Shown in pieces: positions 50,618 through 58,255 of a DNA stretch of 64,000 nt. How positions within the stretch are numbered: position 1 is the first letter of the stretch; each line of letters opens with the position of its first letter. A program made the translations under genes and the position numbers. The notes under the pieces were generated by a model. The model had not been told where the DNA came from. It made no database searches and saw only the letters and a list, made by a program, of their open reading frames with translations. Source of the stretch: Bacillota bacterium (GTDB lineage: Bacteria; Bacillota; Clostridia; Acetivibrionales; DTU013); the NCBI GenBank assembly GCA_023411575.1, contig JAEYOP010000045.1, forward strand, positions 1 through 64,000. The letters run 5' to 3'.

Positions 50618-51382
50618 ATGGGTAAAAAAGAAGTCAGCTATTTTCGCCAATGCCTGGGCGGTCTGTTTGAGCAGATTGAAGGCGAACTGCCGCAGATCGA
50701 AAAGGCGGCCAAAGCCATAACCGATGCTTTTGAAAAGGGAAAGACCGTTCATGTCATCGGGCCCGGCGGGCATTCCAACATCGGTGTCGAGGAGGTATTG
50801 TGGCGTGCGGGCGGTCTTGCAATATGGGACGCAATACTCGATCCCGGCACCAATCTCATTCACGGAGCGAAAAGATCCAACTATATAGAAAGAACTCCGG
50901 GCTATGCCATTGGGGTGCTGGATTCCTACAGAGTCGGGCGCGAACCGGGCGAGGTAATGGTTATCATTAACGCATACGGCATAAATTCGATGACCATAGA
51001 TACTGTTCTGGAGTGCAGAAAACGCGGCCTTGTCACCATTGCCGTGACCTCCTCGAGCTTTGCAAAAATTGTGCCGCCGGGGGCGAAATCGCGCCATCCC
51101 AGTGGTAAAAACCTTTATGAGGAGGCCGATATTTTTATCGACAACCATCTTCCGCTCGGCGATGCCATAGTCCCGCTGGACAATTACGACCAGAAGGTTT
51201 GTTCCACATCGACCTTCTGCAACTGCTTCGTAATGAACTGCCTCACGGAGGAGATCGTATCGGAGATGCTCCGCCGCGGCCTAAAACCGCCGGTATTCAT
51301 GAGCGCGAACATGCCCGGAGGCGACGAGCACAATAAGGCGATGGAAGAAAAATACGGTGGGTTGTTTAAACACCTGCTTTAA
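50618..51382 (+). CDS. SIS-domain sugar isomerase-like protein 3 (island)
   Basis: 254 residues. Same family as SIS protein 1, with a more canonical active site: VIGPGGHSNIGVEEVLWRAG, NLIHGAKRSNYIERTPGYAI, INAYGINSMTIDTVLEC, SRHPSGKNLYEEADIFIDN. Family members are often beside nagA/nagB and thought to process amino-sugar phosphates. CGGAGGG precedes the ATG. Immediately after its stop the sequence runs into the interior of nagB, so a deletion seems to have ended right behind this gene. Confidence 0.87.
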   Translation: MGKKEVSYFRQCLGGLFEQIEGELPQIEKAAKAITDAFEKGKTVHVIGPGGHSNIGVEEVLWRAGGLAIWDAILDPGTNLIHGAKRSNYIERTPGYAIGVLDSYRVGREPGEVMVIINAYGINSMTIDTVLECRKRGLVTIAVTSSSFAKIVPPGAKSRHPSGKNLYEEADIFIDNHLPLGDAIVPLDNYDQKVCSTSTFCNCFVMNCLTEEIVSEMLRRGLKPPVFMSANMPGGDEHNKAMEEKYGGLFKHLL

Positions 51383-51908
51383 TAAAAGAAGATTTCTGTA
51401 CCTGTTTGACGGTAATGCAGCAGACTCCCTGAAAGCGGTCGGAGAGTATGAAAGGGTACTTCGCGCGCATCCGCTGGATGCTTGCCTGATGGGAGTGGGC
51501 GAGAACGGACATATCGCTTTCAACGATCCGCCGGTGGCTGATTTTAATGACGCGCAGCTTGTGAAGGTGGTTGAGTTGGAATTAAGCTGCCGGGAACAGC
51601 AGGTACACGACGGATGTTTTAAATGTCTCGAAGAAGTACCGACCCATGCGCTTACGGCAACCATTCCGGCGCTTATGGGCGCCGCCAGGCTCTTCTGCAG
51701 CGTACCGGCAGGTACAAAAGCGGGAGCGGTAAGGAATATGCTTGAAGGAGAGATTTCAACCGTCTGCCCGGCCTCTATTTTACGCAGACATCCGGCAGCA
51801 TCGCTTTACCTTGATACCGATTCCGCCGAATACATTCTCAAGGGGGGGATAATCCATGAAGACCGCGATTATAAACGGAACGGTAATCACGCCTGCCAGA
51901 ACGATTGA
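51357..51908 (+). pseudogene. nagB: 5'-truncated glucosamine-6-phosphate deaminase (nagB remnant)
   Basis: The frame encodes the C-terminal two thirds of a NagB-like enzyme: MGVGENGHIAFNDPP (active-site region), then CREQQVHDGCFKCL, VPTHALTATIPALM and CPASILRRHPAASLYLD. The first roughly 100 residues, including the substrate phosphate loop, are absent; upstream is the end of the SIS gene in another frame. The formal GTG start at 51357 has no binding site. It is either a dead remnant or a fragment translated by coupling. Its end overlaps nagA by 53 bases. Confidence 0.82.
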
Positions 51909-53031
51909 AAATGGCGGACTTATCATACAGGATGGCAAGATTACCGATGTGTTTGAAGGAAAGTTTACGGGTTCGGCCAGCCGGATTTTTAACGCGGAAG
52001 AAAACTATATCAGTCCGGGTTTCATAGACATACACACTCATGGCGGCGGTGGCTACGACTTTATGGACGGCACTCCCGAGGCGTTTATCGGAGCGGCGAA
52101 GGCTCATCTGACGCATGGGACAACTTCAATTGTCCCAACCACCCTGTCCTGTTCGGATGAGGAATTATTTGCAGCCTTCAAGTGTTTCGAGGCGGCAAAA
52201 AAAACGATAAGCGGCGGGCCCAATTTATTGGGACTGCATCTCGAGGGCCCGTACTTTTCCACCGCCCAGGCCGGAGCCCAGGATCCTGAACATCTTAAAA
52301 GTCCGCGTAAAGAGCATTTCCAGAGGATTCTTGACGCCTCCGGCGATATCCTCAGGGTGTCGGCGGCGGTTGAGCTGGACGGCGCTCTGGAGCTTGGCGA
52401 TCAACTGAGGGAACGAGGAATTCTGGCGTCGATAGGACACTCAGACGCATTTTATCCCGATGTGTTGAAGGCCTTTGAGCATGGTTACACCCATATAACT
52501 CACCTGTATTCCGGCATGTCTTCCCTGAGACGGATCGGTCCGTACCGGCATCTTGGAGTAGTGGAAAGCGCGTATTTGATAGATGGTTTTACGGTTGAGA
52601 TAATAGCCGACGGCAAACATCTTCCACCAGAGCTGCTGAAACTGATTTTGCGTTTCAAGCCGCAGGACAAGATATGCCTCGTCACCGATTCAATGAGGGG
52701 AGCGGGACTGCCCGACGGAGAGATTGTCAAGCTGGGAAGCCTTGATAAAGGGCAGGATGTTATCCTGGAAGACGGGGTTGCCATGCTCATGGACAGGACG
52801 GCGTTCGCAGGCAGCGTATGCACCGCCGACCGCTGTATCCGCACGATGCATAAGCTCGTGCAAATTCCCATAGCCGATGCGGTGAGCATGATGACGATAA
52901 ATCCGGCAAGGATCATCGGCGCCAAAACGAAGGGCATGCTTGTTCCGGGCATGGATGCCGATATTTGCGTTTTCGACAATGAAATTACTATAAAATCTGT
53001 TTTTGTGTCCGGCGAGATGGCTGATTTCTGA
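51856..53031 (+). CDS. nagA: N-acetylglucosamine-6-phosphate deacetylase
   Basis: 391 residues, full length for NagA. Amidohydrolase barrel with GFIDIHTHGGGGYDF (first metal site), LHLEGPYFS, IGHSDA and THLYSGMSS His ligands, and catalytic Asp in LVTDSMRGAGLPDG. The enzyme releases acetate from GlcNAc-6-P to give GlcN-6-P. AAGGGGGG precedes the ATG. Its TGA stop is formed by the first bases of the right attachment repeat, so this gene ends exactly at the island boundary. The partner deaminase upstream is truncated. Confidence 0.93.
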   Translation: MKTAIINGTVITPARTIENGGLIIQDGKITDVFEGKFTGSASRIFNAEENYISPGFIDIHTHGGGGYDFMDGTPEAFIGAAKAHLTHGTTSIVPTTLSCSDEELFAAFKCFEAAKKTISGGPNLLGLHLEGPYFSTAQAGAQDPEHLKSPRKEHFQRILDASGDILRVSAAVELDGALELGDQLRERGILASIGHSDAFYPDVLKAFEHGYTHITHLYSGMSSLRRIGPYRHLGVVESAYLIDGFTVEIIADGKHLPPELLKLILRFKPQDKICLVTDSMRGAGLPDGEIVKLGSLDKGQDVILEDGVAMLMDRTAFAGSVCTADRCIRTMHKLVQIPIADAVSMMTINPARIIGAKTKGMLVPGMDADICVFDNEITIKSVFVSGEMADF

Positions 53032-53057
53032 TTCCTCTCCGGGCCTCCAAAGAAAAG
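53030..53057 (+). other. Right attachment repeat (attR candidate)
   Basis: 28 bases matching the tRNA-Arg 3' end at 38766-38793 except at two positions in the acceptor region. The rest of a tRNA is absent. It overlaps the nagA stop codon. Confidence 0.75.
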
Positions 53058-53110
53058 GTGATAAGCCTATTTTCAGGGAACGACTTGAGAATAAGGTTTG
53101 TCACCTTTTT
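53053..53110 (+). terminator. Terminator after the island operon
   Basis: Long hairpin: AAAAGGTGA (53053-53061) with TCACCTTTT (53101-53109) plus a partly paired inner arm, ending in TTTTT. It may be the original terminator of tRNA-Arg, displaced by integration. The 53032-53370 gap otherwise contains the pilZ promoter and an unassigned leader of about 170 bases. Confidence 0.75.
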
Positions 53111-53181
53111 CATCGCCAAAAGCGGAAAACATCGGCGGATCATTGTTAAAAACATAACCCTCGACTTTTGCGATTAGCCCA

Positions 53182-53190
53182 TGGTATAAT
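53182..53190 (+). promoter_or_regulatory. Extended -10 promoter of the PilZ gene
   Basis: TGGTATAAT with a weak TCGACT (53161-53166) 18 bases before the -10 hexamer. It implies a leader of about 175 bases, in which I see no known riboswitch signature. Confidence 0.5.
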
Positions 53191-53370
53191 TATTATACAG
53201 AAATCCCCTCCTACTTGAACTTTCAAAAGAGCTTTTCAGCGTGAAGAAGAATACGCCGCTTAAAGAAACAAATTGGCAGCAGGCCGGCTTTTATACGGAT
53301 TTCCCTTGATGACAGCTTACTTGTGGGGCGCAGATCAACCGGTAAATCTAGAAAAGGAGCAGTGAAGCAT

Positions 53371-53841
53371 ATGTCTTACATGGCCGAGAAAAGAAAATAT
53401 CAAAGATGCGACAATTTGGTATGTAAAGCGCTTATAAGCACAGATGAGATGAGATGGGAAAGCATGGAGATCTGCGATGTTTCCGCCGGAGGATTGATGT
53501 TTGCGACGTCCCACAGCTTGCAGGCCGGGATGAAGCTCTATTTCAACCTTTACGTGTACAACATGCTTTCCGAGTTCAATATCAAGCTGGAAGGCCGTAT
53601 TGTAAGAGTTGAGCGGAGCAATGGCAGAAATGTGTACGCAGTTCATTACGAAAATCTGAATAAATACCTTCAGGTGCAGTTGGATGAGCTTGTAAAGTCC
53701 AAGATTACCGTTCGGAATCCCCATGAACACGATTTCACGTTGAAAGAGGAGGAGTATTCCATATTGCTGCTTCCACGCCTGAGATCAAGATCTCACAGGC
53801 TGCGCATAAGCGAATACAAACACGCCTCGCACAAGCCGTAA
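53371..53841 (+). CDS. PilZ-domain cyclic-di-GMP receptor
   Basis: 156 residues from the ATG at 53371 (AAAGGAG upstream; a GTG at 53362 is in frame). The cyclic-di-GMP-binding signature is complete: R-x3-R in KRKYQRC near residue 8 and D-x-S-x2-G in CDVSAGGLMF near residue 40. The barrel continues through KLEGRIVRVERSNGRNVYAV. No other domain is present, so it probably acts through a protein partner. The C-terminal tail is basic. Confidence 0.9.
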   Translation: MSYMAEKRKYQRCDNLVCKALISTDEMRWESMEICDVSAGGLMFATSHSLQAGMKLYFNLYVYNMLSEFNIKLEGRIVRVERSNGRNVYAVHYENLNKYLQVQLDELVKSKITVRNPHEHDFTLKEEEYSILLLPRLRSRSHRLRISEYKHASHKP

Positions 53842-53874
53842 AATCCAGATATATAACAGGCGTATTGCCCGAAG

Positions 53875-53911
53875 GACTGCCGGAAAAGATACATCCGGCG
53901 GTCTTTTTGTT
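53875..53911 (+). terminator. Terminator of the PilZ gene
   Basis: A 10-bp stem with one G-T pair (53875-53884 with 53894-53903), followed by TTTTT. Confidence 0.85.
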
Positions 53912-53946
53912 TTGCGGGGCGGGGAGACGGCCCGCGCATTTGGAGG

Positions 53947-53976
53947 TGGATTTCAGACGGGTTTTTATGTTAAAAT
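53947..53976 (+). promoter_or_regulatory. Candidate dusB promoter
   Basis: TGGATT (53947-53952) and TAAAAT (53971-53976), 18 bases apart, with TGT preceding the -10 hexamer. Confidence 0.4.
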
Positions 53977-53994
53977 GGGGAAACGGAGGACGGA

Positions 53995-54948
53995 ATGAAA
54001 ATAGGCGGAGTCACACTGGACAACAATATATTTCTGGCGCCCATGGCCGGCGTCACGGACATGCCTTTCCGGATTCTCTGCCGGGAGCAGGGTTGTGGCT
54101 TGGTGTATTCGGAAATGATCAGCGCAAAGGGCATGTTCTATAAGGACGAAAAAAGCTGGAAGCTGGCTGAGCTTGATGAAGCGGAGAAACCGGCCGCCGT
54201 CCAGATCTTCGGTTCCGAACCGGATATCCTGGCCCATTCCGCGGAGAAATTGAATGCCTCGGACGCGGCGATCCTGGATATCAATATGGGCTGCCCGACG
54301 CCCAAAATAACCAAAAACGGAGAAGGCAGCGCACTAATGCTCACGCCGGACCTGGCTGCCGCCATTATCCGGTCGGTCTGCTCCGTTTCCCGCAAGCCCG
54401 TGACCGTTAAGATCCGGAAGGGCTGGGACGATGACCGCATCAATGCCGTCGAATTCGCCCAAATGGCGGAAAAAAGCGGCGCGGCCGCCATAGCCGTCCA
54501 CGGCAGGACGCGGGAGCAGTTTTACAGCGGAAAGGCGGACTGGGACATCATCCGGAGGGTGAAAGAGGCGGTTTCCATACCGGTCATCGGGAACGGGGAT
54601 ATTTACAAGCCGGAGGATGCGGCCAGGATGCTGGAGGTGACCGGCTGCGATGCGGTTATGGTGGGAAGGGGCGCCCAGGGGAACCCCTGGATTTTCAGCC
54701 GGATCCGTCATTACCTGCAAACAGGCGAGCTGCTGCCGGGGCCTTCCGTAGAGGAAAAAAGGGATATGATCCTGCGCCAGTTGGACAGGATTGTGGCTTT
54801 AAAAGGCGAGCACACAGGGGTTTGCGAAATGCGCAAGCATGTTTCCTGGTACATCAAGGGGAGCAAAAACTCCGCCCATTTCAGGGACAAGGTCTTCCAT
54901 GCGGCCACCAGGGACGAGATGGCAGCTCTCATACGGGAACTCCAGTAA
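53995..54948 (+). CDS. dusB: tRNA-dihydrouridine synthase DusB
   Basis: 317 residues. FMN-binding TIM barrel with the opening NNIFLAPMAGVTDMPFR, the catalytic Cys in INMGCPTPKITKNGEGSAL, the His/Arg segment IAVHGRTREQFYSG, and IGNGDIYKPEDA with VMVGRGAQGNPW for FMN phosphate. A C-terminal helical tRNA-binding domain follows (MRKHVSWYIKGSKNSAHFR). It reduces uridines in the tRNA D-loop. CGGAGGACGG precedes the ATG. Confidence 0.95.
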   Translation: MKIGGVTLDNNIFLAPMAGVTDMPFRILCREQGCGLVYSEMISAKGMFYKDEKSWKLAELDEAEKPAAVQIFGSEPDILAHSAEKLNASDAAILDINMGCPTPKITKNGEGSALMLTPDLAAAIIRSVCSVSRKPVTVKIRKGWDDDRINAVEFAQMAEKSGAAAIAVHGRTREQFYSGKADWDIIRRVKEAVSIPVIGNGDIYKPEDAARMLEVTGCDAVMVGRGAQGNPWIFSRIRHYLQTGELLPGPSVEEKRDMILRQLDRIVALKGEHTGVCEMRKHVSWYIKGSKNSAHFRDKVFHAATRDEMAALIRELQ

Positions 54949-54984
54949 TAGAGCCCGGGTTTTTGCGGGAGGAAACATGGATTT

Positions 54985-55689
54985 CTACCGGGGAAATTTG
55001 TATTCCATTCTTTCGTTGAAATGACCATCCAGGCAATAATATACTGCACGGGCATTTCTGGAGTAGACCATGGACAGAGCAGTCACCCATTCGCCGTCGC
55101 TTTGCTTCGCCGATTCCAATATGTCAAATGCGGCGTCTACATCGATTTCAGCGGATTTTGACAGGGCATCGGAAACCGTCTTGTACCGGGTGCAATGGCA
55201 AGCAGCATTTTCATACAGATAATCCCATAATGAGAAATTCGTCATGACGAAATACGGGGAGGAATCGGCAGGGCTGAATATGTTCCCCCGCCCCGGCTCG
55301 ACAACCCGGACATTCGCCTTTGGATCGCAGATCATGTTATGGCAGCTCCAGTCCGGCGTATTTACCACTTCCACCCTTTCCAGGTAGGCGCCCAGATTCT
55401 CGGCCGGAAGCTCTCCGCTAAAAATATCCGAAACGAGCTTTGAAGTGTGTGTCACCTTTTTGCTCGGCCTCCTATACAGGCCCTTTCCGTTGGAATCAAC
55501 TACCAGGTTGTTTATAAACGTGCCGCTGCTGTCTACCCCGAAAGAGAGGTATTTTCCCCGGCCTCCATCGACATATACGGCGAACAGCTCCGGTTTCCCG
55601 GTATTTATAGTGTATTTCATCCCGTTATTGTCGAAATTCATTCCGATAATGGTATCGTTCTGGCCTCTGCTTATAAAGCTGGTGCACAT
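54985..55689 (-). CDS. N-terminal-nucleophile amide hydrolase (choloylglycine hydrolase-like)
   Basis: 234 residues from the ATG at 55689, chosen because GAGGAG precedes it and Cys2 then becomes the N-terminal nucleophile (MCTSFISRG), as in the linear-amide C-N hydrolase superfamily. GMNFDNNGMKY and YFVMTNFSLWD are consistent with the Ntn core. It is shorter than bile salt hydrolases (about 330), so the substrate is open. The longer reading frame runs back through a repetitive GC-rich stretch and is not used in my view. Confidence 0.78.
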   Translation of the reverse strand: MCTSFISRGQNDTIIGMNFDNNGMKYTINTGKPELFAVYVDGGRGKYLSFGVDSSGTFINNLVVDSNGKGLYRRPSKKVTHTSKLVSDIFSGELPAENLGAYLERVEVVNTPDWSCHNMICDPKANVRVVEPGRGNIFSPADSSPYFVMTNFSLWDYLYENAACHCTRYKTVSDALSKSAEIDVDAAFDILESAKQSDGEWVTALSMVYSRNARAVYYCLDGHFNERMEYKFPR

Positions 55690-55711
55690 CTTCCGCTCCT
55701 CCGTTCGTTTG

Positions 55712-55796
55712 TTTCCGGGCGAATGCCCGCTGGCCCGCCCATTTCCGGGCGAATGTCGGACGAATGTTTGTTGACCCGCCCATTTCCGGGCAAGGG
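55712..55796. repeat. Imperfect direct repeats upstream of the Ntn hydrolase gene
   Basis: TTTCCGGGC with a following GAATG-like word occurs at 55712, 55742 and 55783. The longer word CCCGCCCATTTCCGGGC, itself nearly palindromic, is present at 55734-55750 and 55775-55791. Confidence 0.65.
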
Positions 55797-55962
55797 CCGG
55801 ACAAATGCCCGCCCGGCCGGCGCCCAACGAGGCGCGTTTGCCTGCTAATCCATAGACTACCAATCCATACTATCACACTCCTTTCATCCTGTCTTTACAA
55901 GATTACCGCAATATACTAAAATAGAAACAGAATATATGTTCGGGACGCAATTGGAGGCAATT

Positions 55963-58230
55963 ATGAACCTGGAGCAAATGCTCGACTATTTCAAGGCTTC
56001 GGAAAAAATGCGGAGCAATATCACCTCCTGGGTGGAATTGCCCGCCCGGGAGGCGGTATATTCGGAATTTCCCGATTTTATCGACGACCGGATCAGGGCC
56101 GCGCTGGAAAGAAGAGGCGTCCGGAAGCTGTATTCGCACCAGGCAAGCGCCATCAGCGAGATCCATGATGGCAACAGTGTGGTTGTCGTTACGCCGACGG
56201 CTTCCGGCAAAACCATGTGCTACAATGTGCCCGTTCTGAACGCCATTTTGCAGGACGAGGCGTCCAGGGCGCTTTTTCTGTTCCCGACCAAGGCGCTGTC
56301 CCAGGATCAGACCTCCGAGCTCCATGAGCTGATCACGGAAGCGGGGGTGGACGTCAAGACCTACACCTATGACGGGGATACGCCCCAATCCGCCAGAAAG
56401 GCGATCCGCCAGGCGGGGCACATCGTTGTGACCAATCCCGACATGCTGCACAGCGGAATCCTGCCCCACCACACCAAATGGACGAAGCTGTTTGAAAACC
56501 TGAAATTTATCGTAATAGACGAAGTGCATCATTACAGGGGCGTGTTCGGCAGCCATCTGGCCAACACGCTTCGCCGGCTTAAGAGGATCTGCGATTTTTA
56601 CGGCTCAAAGCCCCAATTCATCTGCTGTTCGGCTACGATTGCAAACCCGGCGGAGCTGGCGTCGAAGATTACCGGCACGGAGATAAGGCTGATCGACAAT
56701 AACGGCGCGCCTTCCGGCAAAAAGCACATCATTTTCTATAACCCGCCCATTGTGAACAAAGAACTCGGCATCCGCAGAAGCAGCATGCTGGAGGCGGAGG
56801 GCCTGGCAGAGGCGCTGATTCGCAACGGCGTGCAGACCATCGTGTTTACGCGGAGCCGGCTGAATGTGGAAGTGCTGGTAACGTATCTGAAGGATATCTA
56901 TCACGGCAGCCGTGATGCGGACAAGCGCGTGAGGGGATACCGGGGCGGTTATCTGCCCAATCTCAGGCGCGAGATCGAGCGGGGCCTGAGGGATGGCAGC
57001 ATAACGGGCGTCGTATCGACGAACGCGCTGGAGCTGGGGATCGATATCGGGGCGCTGGAAGCCTGCATCCTGTGCGGCTACCCCGGCACGATCGCGAGCA
57101 CCTGGCAGCAGGCCGGCCGCGCAGGGCGTAGAAACGGCGTATCGGCGGCCTTCGTGGTGGCAAACAGCAGCCCGCTGGACCAGTACATCATCAGCCATCC
57201 GGACTACTTTTTCGGGAAAAGCCCGGAAAACGGCCTGATCAACCCGGATAACCTGGTGATCCTGTACAATCACATGAAATGCGCCGCCTTTGAGCTGCCC
57301 TTCGAGGACGGGGAAAAATTCGGCGTGGAGACGACGGGCGAAATCCTGTCGTTTATGGAAGAGGCCAGGCTTGTAAGGCATGCGGGGAACCGGTGGCACT
57401 GGATGTCCGACGTGTTCCCGGCGGACGAAATCAGCTTGCGGAGCGCCTCCAACGAGAATTTCATCATCATCGACATATCGGAGCCCAAGCCCGTCGTCAT
57501 AGGGGAGACGGACCGTTTCAGCGCGCCGATGCTCCTTCATGAGGAAGCGATCTATATGCATGAAGGCGTGCAGTATCAGGTCGAGAAGCTGGATTTTGAC
57601 GACAAGAAGGCGTATGTCCGGAGGGTCAATGTGGACTATTATACTGACGCCAATCTGGCCGTGGATTTGAAGGTAATCGACGTTTTCCGGGAGGATTCCT
57701 CCGGACCTGTGCTGAGAAGCAGCGGCGAGGTGTCCGTGAGTTCTCTGGTTACCATGTTCAAGAAAATCAAGCTGCATACCCATGAGAATATCGGCTCGGG
57801 TCCGGTCACCCTGCCGGAATTGGAAATGCACACGACTTCCTATTGGTTGGGCCTGCCCGAGACGATTCCCGGGATGTCGCAGACGGACGTGCAGAACGGG
57901 CTGCTCGGCATATCGAACATCCTTTCTAACGCGGCGCCCGTTTATCTCATGTGCGATCCGGGGGACATCCGGGTCGTCCATCAGGTACGCGCCACTTTTA
58001 CCCAAAGGCCCACCGTATACATCTATGACAGCTATCCCGGGGGAGTAGGCTTCAGCGACAAGCTCTACGAGCTCCATAACGAGCTGTTTGCAACGGCCGC
58101 GGACATGGTGGGGCATTGCGGCTGCGAATCGGGCTGCCCTTCCTGCGTCGGGCCCCTCAATGAATTTACCGGAACCGGCAACCCGAAGGAATTGACGTTG
58201 AAATTGATGAGAATGATTAGGAATGAATAA
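55963..58230 (+). CDS. mrfA: DEAD-like helicase MrfA
   Basis: 755 residues from the ATG at 55963 (TTGGAGG upstream). Superfamily 2 helicase: Walker A TPTASGKT, DEVH box IDEVHHYRG, CCSATIAN, then the second RecA domain (TIVFTRSRLNVEVLV, QQAGRAGRRNG). The C-terminal DUF1998-type region ends in four closely spaced Cys (GHCGCESGCPSCVG), a zinc site. In Bacillus subtilis MrfA works with the MrfB nuclease in repair of mitomycin C damage; the nuclease gene follows directly here. Confidence 0.93.
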   Translation: MNLEQMLDYFKASEKMRSNITSWVELPAREAVYSEFPDFIDDRIRAALERRGVRKLYSHQASAISEIHDGNSVVVVTPTASGKTMCYNVPVLNAILQDEASRALFLFPTKALSQDQTSELHELITEAGVDVKTYTYDGDTPQSARKAIRQAGHIVVTNPDMLHSGILPHHTKWTKLFENLKFIVIDEVHHYRGVFGSHLANTLRRLKRICDFYGSKPQFICCSATIANPAELASKITGTEIRLIDNNGAPSGKKHIIFYNPPIVNKELGIRRSSMLEAEGLAEALIRNGVQTIVFTRSRLNVEVLVTYLKDIYHGSRDADKRVRGYRGGYLPNLRREIERGLRDGSITGVVSTNALELGIDIGALEACILCGYPGTIASTWQQAGRAGRRNGVSAAFVVANSSPLDQYIISHPDYFFGKSPENGLINPDNLVILYNHMKCAAFELPFEDGEKFGVETTGEILSFMEEARLVRHAGNRWHWMSDVFPADEISLRSASNENFIIIDISEPKPVVIGETDRFSAPMLLHEEAIYMHEGVQYQVEKLDFDDKKAYVRRVNVDYYTDANLAVDLKVIDVFREDSSGPVLRSSGEVSVSSLVTMFKKIKLHTHENIGSGPVTLPELEMHTTSYWLGLPETIPGMSQTDVQNGLLGISNILSNAAPVYLMCDPGDIRVVHQVRATFTQRPTVYIYDSYPGGVGFSDKLYELHNELFATAADMVGHCGCESGCPSCVGPLNEFTGTGNPKELTLKLMRMIRNE

Positions 58231-58255
58231 CGCCGGCGGGCGGTGGAGTGTTCAG

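Noticed and set aside
38786..53030. Prophage or conjugative element
   Set aside because: No integrase, structural phage, relaxase or conjugation gene is present; only metabolic and regulatory genes lie between the repeats.
53191..53370. Cyclic-di-GMP riboswitch in the PilZ leader
   Set aside because: The conserved aptamer bases and stem order are not found in the interval.
56605..58116. 503-residue leftward frame opposite mrfA
   Set aside because: Antisense to well-conserved helicase motifs.
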